From a virus: a DNA stretch of 30,019 nucleotides. Shown piece after piece: positions 19,191-26,332 of this stretch. The stretch covers positions 1 through 30,019 of the IMG/VR virus record IMGVR_UViG_3300045119_000276; one strand, given 5' to 3'. The position numbers and the translations under genes were made by a program. The notes below the pieces were generated by a model. The model saw only the letters and a program-made list of their open reading frames with translations, was not told the DNA's origin and made no database searches. Within the stretch, counting starts at the first letter, position 1, and each line of letters opens with the position of its first letter.

Positions 19191-19457
19191 ATGAACGACA
19201 TCGGGTGGGCGGTGAAGCAGATGCAGGACGGCGCGCGAGTGGCGCGGGCTGGATGGAACGGCAAAGACATGTTCCTGTTTCTCGTCCCAGGCAGCACGTT
19301 CGAAGTCAACCGACCGCCGTTGCTCGGCATCTATCCGGTCGGAACCGAGATCACTTATCACGCGCACGTGGACATGAAAACGGCAACCGGCGACATCGTT
19401 CCGTGGTTGTGTTCCCAGACTGATCTGCTCGCTACCGATTGGGAACTCGCATCATGA
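19191..19457 (+). CDS. Tad2-like anti-Thoeris protein (DUF2829)
   Basis: An 88-residue protein starting MNDIGWAVKQMQDGARVARA. It is a clear DUF2829/Tad2 family member: 'ARAGWNGKDMFLFLVPGSTF', 'VNRPPLLGIYP.GTEI', 'HVDMKTATGDIVPWL', 'SQTDLLATDWE'. Phage Tad2 proteins bind and sequester the cyclic-ADP-ribose-type signal made by Thoeris defence, blocking host suicide; that is established for family members. Here full length and the conserved segments argue for activity. It is unusual to find it between virion genes, and its stop overlaps the next gene (ATGA), so it may be made late. The frame upstream is open, but ATG 19191 has GGGGCAGACC before it. Confidence 0.9.
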   Translation: MNDIGWAVKQMQDGARVARAGWNGKDMFLFLVPGSTFEVNRPPLLGIYPVGTEITYHAHVDMKTATGDIVPWLCSQTDLLATDWELAS

Positions 19458-19864
19458 TCCGGCAGCAAACCGTGTTCGTAGCGAACCACGGTGACGAACC
19501 TTTCCGCGACCGCTACAACGGCGAGGACTTCACGATTCCGGCTGGCGGTGTCGAAGAGATGCTGGTCGAAACCGCCGAACTCTGCTTGGGCTTTGGCGAA
19601 GAGGACAAGACCCGCGTCATTCGCCGGCTCGGCCTCGCCTTCACGCTGGACGATATGCCGAAGGCGCTGGAACGTCTCGGGCAGTTCTCCTTCCATCTGT
19701 CAGAAAAAGAAGCGCGCGCGCATCAACCAATCCCCGGCCCCTCCGTCCCGGCTGGTGATGACGAAACCGGCGCGGGGATGACTGCCTACCCCGCGCCGGG
19801 AGTAGCGCGAAAATTGGGACCACTGGACAAGCTCGCAGCCGCACGCCAAGCGAACGCGGGCTAA
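19454..19864 (+). CDS. Head or neck accessory protein (136 aa)
   Basis: A 136-residue protein with a start fixed by an ATGA overlap with the Tad2 gene. The N-terminus is beta-rich ('QTVFVANHGDEPFRDRYNGEDFTIPAGGVEEML'), the middle helical ('TAELCLGFGEEDKTRVIRRLGLAFTLDDMPKALERLGQF'), and the C-terminus Pro/Gly-rich. The 'F.I.PGG..EM......AEL.LGFG' pattern recurs in phage head-region proteins as far as I recall. It fits a capsid-vertex or head-completion accessory. No enzymatic motif is seen. Confidence 0.7.
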   Translation: MIRQQTVFVANHGDEPFRDRYNGEDFTIPAGGVEEMLVETAELCLGFGEEDKTRVIRRLGLAFTLDDMPKALERLGQFSFHLSEKEARAHQPIPGPSVPAGDDETGAGMTAYPAPGVARKLGPLDKLAAARQANAG

Positions 19865-19876
19865 CAAGCCCGCGCA

Positions 19877-20728
19877 ATGGCGCTAAACCAATACGTTATT
19901 CAAGTTCAGAGGCTCCTTCACGACGCGGCCGGACAGTTTACGAGCGTCGCGGAGATCGGCGACTACGTAAACGCCGCCCGCACGCGCGTAGTCCGCGACA
20001 CCGGCTGCAATCGCCTTCTGCAAACGCTGTACCTGTCCACTGGCGTTGAGGTTTACCCGTTTGGTTCCGTAACGGGCTTCCAGATCACATCGCCCGGTAC
20101 CGGCTACGTCACCGCGCCCGCCGTCACCATCGCCGGACCGGGAGTGACCGGCGGTGTAACCGCGACTGCCGTTGCCACAGTCACGGGGGGCGCGGTGACG
20201 GACATCGTGGTGACGAATCCGGGGACGCTGTACGCGAGCACGCCAGCAGTCAGTTTCAGCGGACCCGGAACCGGCGCTGCGGCAACCGCGTACTTCATCA
20301 ATTCGAGCACCATCGATTGCGTGAATCTCTCGGTGTACTCGGGCAATTCGCGCATCGTGCTCGCCTACCGCGACTGGTCAACCTTCAACGCGCTCGCTCG
20401 CAGTTGGGCCGGAAACGTCGGCAGGCCGGTGGTCTTTTCGATCTACGGCTACACGCAAACGTACATCGCGCGCATCCCGGATCAGGCGTACAAGGCTGAT
20501 TTCGATTCGGTGCAGCAGCCCCCGCCGCTCGTGGATAACACGACGCTGGAAGTGATTCCGATTGTGATGCAAGACCCGGTGCAGTATTTCGCCGCGCACT
20601 TGGCGAAGATAAAGTCTCAGCATTGGCAAGAGGCCGAGATGTTTTATCAGCGGTACAACAATGAGATCATCAAGGCGATCAATTCGTCGTACACACGCAG
20701 ATTGAAACATCCCTACAACGTGAGTTGA
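19877..20728 (+). CDS. Head-tail adaptor with inserted beta-repeat domain
   Basis: A 283-residue protein. Residues 1-60 ('YVIQVQRLLHDAAGQF', 'IGDYVNAARTRVVRDTGCNRLL') and 145-283 ('TIDCVNLSVYSGNSRIVLAYRDWSTFNALARSW', 'GRPVVFSIYGYTQTYIARIPDQAY', 'VQYFAAHLAKIKSQHWQEAEMFYQRY') match the type of phage neck proteins that bind the portal, in podoviruses the gatekeeper or tubular ring. Between them (63-140) lies a two-unit 'GTGY-x2-AP' beta-domain like that of the gene at 18053, interrupting the fold. It links portal to tail; the inserted domain probably projects outward. It begins 12 bases after the previous stop. Confidence 0.8.
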   Translation: MALNQYVIQVQRLLHDAAGQFTSVAEIGDYVNAARTRVVRDTGCNRLLQTLYLSTGVEVYPFGSVTGFQITSPGTGYVTAPAVTIAGPGVTGGVTATAVATVTGGAVTDIVVTNPGTLYASTPAVSFSGPGTGAAATAYFINSSTIDCVNLSVYSGNSRIVLAYRDWSTFNALARSWAGNVGRPVVFSIYGYTQTYIARIPDQAYKADFDSVQQPPPLVDNTTLEVIPIVMQDPVQYFAAHLAKIKSQHWQEAEMFYQRYNNEIIKAINSSYTRRLKHPYNVS

Positions 20729-20729
20729 C

Positions 20730-22259
20730 ATGGCGAACGCGCGCGCACTCGCTGCTGAAGAGTTGGATCAAGATTTGTCGGTGAAGGATTTCGCCGGCAT
20801 CAACACGCAGGCGCAGCGCACGGCGATCGACGAAAAGGAATTCTCATGGCTTGAAAACGTGATGCCGGTAGGCTACGCGAACCTGCGCTGCATTCCTGCG
20901 CCGACGCTGGTTGCGACGATACCCGCGGTCAACATCAACTATTGGAAGTACGCGAATATCGGCAACGTGGACTTCCAGTTGTGCTTCAACGTGGGCGGCG
21001 GCGGGCACGCGCTCAACCTCGCCACGTTCGCAGTGACTGTGATTGCGGCGGGTGGGACTTTCGTCGGTCAGGTGTCAATGGCGCAGTGGAAAAACGAACG
21101 CGCGCTGATTGTCGCGGCGAACGGCTACTGGAGTTGGGACCCTATCGGCGGGCTCGTCGCGCTCGCCTCGATCACCGGGGCGCCCGCGTTCGGCGCGACC
21201 ATCGCCACTTACGCGGGCCGCGTGTGGATCGGGTTCCTGCGCACGGTCACGTTCTCGGGGCCGAACAGCTATCAGGACTTCACGACGGCGAGCTCGGGCG
21301 GCACCTTCATCGTCACTGACGAAACGCTGCATTCGAATATCACGGCGCTATTCACCGCGAACAACTTCCTCTACATCGCGGGCAACACGTCATTCAACAT
21401 CGTGTCGGACGTGCGCCTCGGAACCGGCACGCCGACGCCGACGCTTTTCTCCAACACGAACATTTCGGCGTTGATCGGATCGACGCAGCGCATGTCGATC
21501 TTCGCCTACTACCGTTTAATCGCGTTCGTCACCGACTCAGGCTTCTACGTACTGAACGGCGCGACGCCGCAGAAAATTTCGGACAAGCTGGACGGCGTAT
21601 TCCGGGATTTGGTTTATCAGGACTTGGTTTCAGGGGGTCCGGCGAACATCTACCAGATTTTGTGCCTCGCGTTCTTGTTTCGGTATAACGATGCGGCGCG
21701 AGGCGAGCGGGCGCTCATCGCGATTCTTTTCAACGACAAGTGGTTTCTCGCCAGCCAAGGCGACGCGCTGACGCTGATCGCGGGCGGATTCCAGGCGGAG
21801 AAAACGGCGCTCTTTGGCACGGACGGCACGAACATCTACAAGCTCTTTGCCGATACCACGGCGCCGATTGACACCAAGATTCAGACGGCGCTCTGGCCCA
21901 TGAAAGAGCCCACGCGCATGAAGGAAGGCCAAAAGGCGGGGGTCGAAGTCACCACGGTTGCGCATCCTTTCTGGTTGAGCTTGTCGCTCGATTCCGACTT
22001 CGGCACCGTGCCCGTGATGCTCTCGGCGACGAACACCGGGCAATGGTTCAACGCCGCCGGGCAGTTGGGCGAGTGGATCAATGCGGCGCTCGTCACCGGG
22101 GACTGGATATTTTCGGGCTTCAACATTTTCCAGGGCGACGCGGAGTTCAAAGGTCGCTATCTTGGTTACACCATGACGTCGACGTCTCCCGCGTACATCG
22201 TCGAAGGGTTCTTGACGCAATACCAGCGCTCGACGCCGTGGGCGACGCGCGCACAGTAG
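20730..22259 (+). CDS. DNA-stabilisation or tail protein (P22 gp10-like class)
   Basis: A 509-residue beta-rich protein one base after the adaptor stop. It has repeats of short beta segments with Gly/Asn turns ('TYAGRVWIGFLRTVTFSG', 'LFTANNFLYIAGNTSFNIVSDV', 'LIAFVTDSGFYVLNG', 'IAILFNDKWFLASQGD', 'TALFGTDGTNIYKLFA'), suggesting a beta-propeller. The order adaptor, this gene, fibre-like gene is that of podovirus tail hubs, in which a P22 gp10-type protein closes the channel and holds the DNA. Homology is inferred from order, size and style only. Confidence 0.7.
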   Translation: MANARALAAEELDQDLSVKDFAGINTQAQRTAIDEKEFSWLENVMPVGYANLRCIPAPTLVATIPAVNINYWKYANIGNVDFQLCFNVGGGGHALNLATFAVTVIAAGGTFVGQVSMAQWKNERALIVAANGYWSWDPIGGLVALASITGAPAFGATIATYAGRVWIGFLRTVTFSGPNSYQDFTTASSGGTFIVTDETLHSNITALFTANNFLYIAGNTSFNIVSDVRLGTGTPTPTLFSNTNISALIGSTQRMSIFAYYRLIAFVTDSGFYVLNGATPQKISDKLDGVFRDLVYQDLVSGGPANIYQILCLAFLFRYNDAARGERALIAILFNDKWFLASQGDALTLIAGGFQAEKTALFGTDGTNIYKLFADTTAPIDTKIQTALWPMKEPTRMKEGQKAGVEVTTVAHPFWLSLSLDSDFGTVPVMLSATNTGQWFNAAGQLGEWINAALVTGDWIFSGFNIFQGDAEFKGRYLGYTMTSTSPAYIVEGFLTQYQRSTPWATRAQ

Positions 22260-22269
22260 AGAATTCACC

Positions 22270-22902
22270 ATGCCAGCACCCGTAACGATCACCACCTTTG
22301 CGAATCTCTCGGCGCCTTGGAGCCTCGTGCAACTGGATGCGAATTTCGCGGCGATTAAAGCGGGGATTGCCAGCACGAACACGTTCGGAAATTATCTGGT
22401 CGATACGGGCGCGGCGAACGTGTATGTCGTGAGCTTGCCGGTCGGCGTAACGGCGGTGCTCGCGGCGGGGCTTGCGATTCAATTTCTCGCGGCGACGACG
22501 AACACCGGGGCCTCTACGCTTAATGCCTATGGCACGGGCACGGTTCCGATCACGAATTTCGACGGCACCGCCATTGCCGCGGGCACGATCCGGGCTGGCG
22601 CGGTGGTGTCGGTGGTGTACGACGGCGTGCAGTACAAGATCGTGGGACAAGCGACGGGCGGGCCGCAGTTTGCCGATAACGAAACTCCAGTTGGCACCAT
22701 CAACGGCGCAGGCACGGTAGGAAACAAGGTGTTCACGCTCGCGCACGCGCCGACGCCAGCGGCGAGCTTGCTACTGACGCACAAGGATGGCACATCATAC
22801 TTGGCCGGCATAGATTACAACTTGGCCGGATTGACCATCACATTCGTGGCCGCGTCTACGCCTCAGACCGGAGACCAACTTCGGGCGTGGTATCGGTATT
22901 GA
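22270..22902 (+). CDS. Tail appendage or fibre-like protein (210 aa)
   Basis: A 210-residue protein, Ala/Thr/Gly-rich and beta-rich. Residues 1-35 ('ITTFANLSAPWSLVQLDANFAAIKAGI') are the start common to many phage tail-fibre and baseplate proteins. Then come hydrophobic strands ('VYVVSLPVGVTAVLAAGLAIQFLAA', 'AGTIRAGAVVSVVYDGVQYKIVG') and a final beta-sandwich-like part ('VGNKVFTLAHAPTPAASLLLTHKDG', 'YNLAGLTITFVAAS', 'GDQLRAWYRY'). It could be a tail-spike attachment protein or a fibre base. It follows the hub protein in one operon. Confidence 0.7.
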   Translation: MPAPVTITTFANLSAPWSLVQLDANFAAIKAGIASTNTFGNYLVDTGAANVYVVSLPVGVTAVLAAGLAIQFLAATTNTGASTLNAYGTGTVPITNFDGTAIAAGTIRAGAVVSVVYDGVQYKIVGQATGGPQFADNETPVGTINGAGTVGNKVFTLAHAPTPAASLLLTHKDGTSYLAGIDYNLAGLTITFVAASTPQTGDQLRAWYRY

Positions 22903-22904
22903 CC

Positions 22905-23243
22905 ATGAATTTGTCCGCACTTCAAGATTTCGACATGCAGAACGCGGGCGCGCTGGTGCAGTTCTTGGACCTTAACGACTTGGCGCACGAGACGATTTAC
23001 GGCGCACTCATGGAGCAGTTGCAGGTGGTGAGCGCGCATTACCCGCTATTCACCACGGGCGGCATTACCGAGGATTGGCTGAACTTGCACGCCGAGGTTC
23101 ACGCCTCGATTGCGACGGCGCTCGGCCTCCCGCTCCCGGTTGACCTCGATACGCTTGATCCGAAAGACAGCGCGCAGGCCGAGGACTGGCAGCAGAATCA
23201 CACGCTCGCGCATCAGAGAATAGAGCAGGCACTAGGACTTTAA
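22905..23243 (+). CDS. Hypothetical virion-region protein (112 aa)
   Basis: A 112-residue acidic helical protein starting MNLSALQDFDMQNAGALVQF. Its ATG is 2 bases beyond the previous stop; the frame upstream overlaps that gene. It contains two similar His-centred segments, 'DLNDLAHETIYGAL' and 'NLHAEVHASIATALGLPLP', and ends 'QNHTLAHQRIEQALGL', which hints at internal repetition with metal-binding-like His. There are no Cys pairs. The function is unknown; its position is among tail genes. Confidence 0.7.
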   Translation: MNLSALQDFDMQNAGALVQFLDLNDLAHETIYGALMEQLQVVSAHYPLFTTGGITEDWLNLHAEVHASIATALGLPLPVDLDTLDPKDSAQAEDWQQNHTLAHQRIEQALGL

Positions 23244-23245
23244 TC

Positions 23246-24745
23246 ATGGCACTTGCGCAAGTATCACCTACCACGGGCGGCACTGGGCTACCGGCTGCGC
23301 CTGTAGGTAATTGGGCTGAAAACATTGACCCGTATAGCCAGGAAGTGTCCTATGTAAATTTGGACAATCCGAAGCAGACTTCGCCAACGCCGCCACCTGG
23401 GGCGAATGTCGTCAAGTCTTTAGGCCAAATCAGGACAGATCAATTCACCAATGGGAAGTACGCACAGGTATTCCAAAATCCCACTACTGGTAAGTTTTTC
23501 TCTACTTCTGATGTGACTGGATTCAGTCAGATTCCTGATTCTCTCGCCACGCCTCAGTGGATTCAACAGCAGCTTCAAGGGACTGCCCAACAACAAGCCG
23601 AGCACAGAGCCACTAGCGGGGCATTCGGCGGCGACTTTGGAAGACTTGGCGGCTTGGCTGCGGGCGCTGCGTTTCTGCCGGCGGCGGCGGGGGCGCTCGG
23701 TGCGGGCGCGGTAGGCGCGGAAGCCTTACCCGGAGCAGCAAGCGACGCAGGCTTAGCCACGGCGGCAAACGCATCGGCGCAGGGCGGGTTGACGGCCGCG
23801 CTGCCGGAAGTCGCTGCGGGTGCCGGTGCTGCCGAGGCGCTGCCTGGCACTGCGCTGCCAGAGACGGCGCCGACGCCTCCGGCCGCATCGCCGGCGCCGA
23901 CTGCTCCAGGCCCTCCGGCTGGAACCGCCCCGACTGCACCAACGGCGCCGACGCCTCCAGGCGGGCCAGGTCTGCCAGGTCTTCCGTCACTCGGTCAAGC
24001 GGCCACGGCGGCGAGCGGCGCTGCCTCGGCCAAGACCCTGCTTGGCGGTTCCGGCGTCAGTGACGAGCAGCTTTTGACCGGGCAGGCGCCAGAAGCCGGC
24101 GGGAATCAGGCCGGGGACGTTTCCACTGGGTTTTCTGGGCAGGGCGCAGGGCCGGATGGTTCCGGCGTGCCTACGGGGCTGCCTTCGGTCAATGCGCCGG
24201 GATCGAATCTGCCTAATCTGCCTGGCTTGCCAAGCAACGCCAGCGACCTCCTGAAGCTCGCCCCGGCCATCGGCGGGCTGGCCGGTCTGGCCACATCGAG
24301 CAGCAACGCGAACAAGTATTTCGACGAAATCAAGTCGCTCGGCGGGCCTCAGCGCGATATCGCCAATCAGTTGCTCGCGCAGTACAAGGCCGGGACGATC
24401 AACGCCGCTGACGCCTTCAACATCCAGCAGACGAAGCAGGCGGCGATCAACCGGGCGAACGACTTCTACGCGAAAGCGGGCATCCCCGATAGCAGCCAGT
24501 TGCAGGGCACCATCGCCAACATCAACCAGCAAGCCGACGCGCAGACCGAGCAGGCGCGGCAAAACCTGCTTACCCAGGGCTTGAACGAACTGAATGTGAC
24601 CGACCAGACGCAGGTGGAGGCGATCAAAGCGCAGATCGCCGGGGATCAGGCGGCGGCGAAGGCGTTGCAAGATTTTATGGTGATGCTCGGAACGCTCGGC
24701 GCGCGACTGCCGGCCACTCAATCCGGTGTTGCCACGACGAAATGA
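23246..24745 (+). CDS. Internal virion protein candidate with a Pro/Ala/Gly-rich centre
   Basis: A 499-residue protein. Residues 1-105 are polar and beta-rich ('ENIDPYSQEVSYVNLDN', 'RTDQFTNGKYAQVFQNPTTGKFFSTSDVTGF'). Residues 120-335 are almost all Ala, Gly, Pro and Thr with runs such as 'APTAPGPPAGTAPTAPTAPT'. Residues 365-490 are helical and charged ('DIANQLLAQYKAGTINAADAFNIQQTKQAAINRANDFY', 'QQADAQTEQARQNLLTQGLNELN'). Large helical proteins with flexible centres downstream of the tail hub are typical of podovirus ejection proteins, which travel with the DNA. No transglycosylase motif is seen. The assignment is positional. Confidence 0.65.
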   Translation: MALAQVSPTTGGTGLPAAPVGNWAENIDPYSQEVSYVNLDNPKQTSPTPPPGANVVKSLGQIRTDQFTNGKYAQVFQNPTTGKFFSTSDVTGFSQIPDSLATPQWIQQQLQGTAQQQAEHRATSGAFGGDFGRLGGLAAGAAFLPAAAGALGAGAVGAEALPGAASDAGLATAANASAQGGLTAALPEVAAGAGAAEALPGTALPETAPTPPAASPAPTAPGPPAGTAPTAPTAPTPPGGPGLPGLPSLGQAATAASGAASAKTLLGGSGVSDEQLLTGQAPEAGGNQAGDVSTGFSGQGAGPDGSGVPTGLPSVNAPGSNLPNLPGLPSNASDLLKLAPAIGGLAGLATSSSNANKYFDEIKSLGGPQRDIANQLLAQYKAGTINAADAFNIQQTKQAAINRANDFYAKAGIPDSSQLQGTIANINQQADAQTEQARQNLLTQGLNELNVTDQTQVEAIKAQIAGDQAAAKALQDFMVMLGTLGARLPATQSGVATTK

Positions 24746-24754
24746 GGCGAAAAC

Positions 24755-26332
24755 ATGGCTCTTGACCAAAGCGTAGTCGATAGTGTCGGCCTTGGGCAGC
24801 AGTTTGACCGTAGAATCTTCGAACTGGAGGGCAAAAGCGCGGCGCAGGCGGGGGACGTGGCGGACCTCCAGCAGCAGGAATCCGAGCTTTCGACCACACG
24901 TGCGCAGCGGGCGCGGGATGCCGCTGCGGAGCTAAAGCCGGCCTCGGACAAGCTGAGAGAGGCAGCGCACAAGGCCGCCGACGAGCCAATCCAGAAGGAA
25001 GAACGCATGGAACCCTTCCAGCGGCCCGCTTTGGACCCGCAGGAGCTTCAAAAGACCTTCGGCATGCTGCTGGTCGCCTCAATGTTCGCCGGCAAGGCGT
25101 CCCGCTCGCCCTACAACAACACGATGACGGCGCTAACCGGGGCAATGAATGGGTTCATGAAGGAAGACGACCATCAAGTAGCCCAATCCTTGGCGATTTA
25201 CGACACGAACCTTGCCGCCATGAAGGAGCGCAATGCCGCTTTGCAGCGCGACATGGCCGCGAATGACCGGAAAAACAAGAACAACGTGGCCGCGTGGACG
25301 CTGGAGCACGATTTAATTCTGGAAAGGTACGATTTTGACGACAAAGCGGCTGGCCACGAGCAGAAATCGCTGTCGGACAAGGTAAAACGCGGCGAAACCA
25401 TCCTCAGTTCGACCGAAAAGGCCATCGACAGGCTGACGGTGGCGCGGGCGCAGATCGGCGAGCGGCACGATGCCGCAGTCGAGCGGAAGCGCCACGACGA
25501 GGAAATGGAGCGGGTGGCGCGCGAGAACGCCGCGACGCGAAAGGATGCTGTCGAAAAGCACGGCGCGGCCAAGGTCGAGGCCCAAGCTGGAAGCGACGTT
25601 CTTTGGACCCCTGCCGAAGTCGATTTCTTCGCCGCCTCGGCGCTTCAAGGAAATTGGCAGTGGCGGACCGGGCTCGGGCGCACGAAAACAGGTTCCGAGA
25701 ACATTCAGCGGGTGGACAAACGCATTTCGTCGCTGGCGAAGGAATTGGGCATTTCGCCTGCCGAGATGGGCACGATTCAATCGGTGGCAAAGGCGACAGA
25801 CGCATCCTTGAAGCAGTTGACCGTGCGGGCGGGTGCTCTGGAACAGTCCTCCAAGAAGATCGACAAGGACATCGCCACGCTGGACCATTTCATCGAAAGC
25901 GGCACGGCTGGCAGCGTGAAGCTTATCAACAGGCCGCTGAACTACATCCGGGAGAAGTTCAGCAGCCCGGAACTTACGGAATTGGTGCTGGCTGCGCAGA
26001 TCGTGGGCACCGAGTACGAGCGCATGATAAACGGCGGGTTGCTGTCGGCGGCGCAGTTGCACGAGGGCGCGCGCGAGGACGCGCACAAGCTCTTGAACGC
26101 AGATATGACGCCGGAGCAGATTCGGCGCACGGTGAAGCTGATGCGCACGGAAATCAACAACCAGCGTTCGGCCTTCGACGAGCAGTTGAAGGAAACGACG
26201 ACTAAGCGCGCCGACGTCATGGGTTCAGTCAAGGCCGCTGTCGGCGCAAAGCCTGCCGCCGCTGCCCCGTTCCAGGATGCCGAGAAGGAACGCCGGTATC
26301 AGGAGTGGAAAGCGAAAAATGGCGCTCAGTGA
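24755..26332 (+). CDS. Coiled-coil internal virion (ejection) protein candidate
   Basis: A 525-residue protein, almost entirely helical and highly charged. 'DVADLQQQESELSTTRAQRARDAAAELKPASDKLREAAHKAADEP' and 'ERKRHDEEMERVARENAATRKDAVEKHGAAKVEAQ' are coiled-coil segments. A central globular part ('AEVDFFAASALQGNWQWRTGL') is followed by more helices. The 'LLVASMFAGKASRS' segment near 95-110 is hydrophobic. Internal proteins of podoviruses that form the ejection tube look like this. It has no enzymatic motif. The TGA overlaps the next gene by 14 bases. Confidence 0.65.
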   Translation: MALDQSVVDSVGLGQQFDRRIFELEGKSAAQAGDVADLQQQESELSTTRAQRARDAAAELKPASDKLREAAHKAADEPIQKEERMEPFQRPALDPQELQKTFGMLLVASMFAGKASRSPYNNTMTALTGAMNGFMKEDDHQVAQSLAIYDTNLAAMKERNAALQRDMAANDRKNKNNVAAWTLEHDLILERYDFDDKAAGHEQKSLSDKVKRGETILSSTEKAIDRLTVARAQIGERHDAAVERKRHDEEMERVARENAATRKDAVEKHGAAKVEAQAGSDVLWTPAEVDFFAASALQGNWQWRTGLGRTKTGSENIQRVDKRISSLAKELGISPAEMGTIQSVAKATDASLKQLTVRAGALEQSSKKIDKDIATLDHFIESGTAGSVKLINRPLNYIREKFSSPELTELVLAAQIVGTEYERMINGGLLSAAQLHEGAREDAHKLLNADMTPEQIRRTVKLMRTEINNQRSAFDEQLKETTTKRADVMGSVKAAVGAKPAAAAPFQDAEKERRYQEWKAKNGAQ

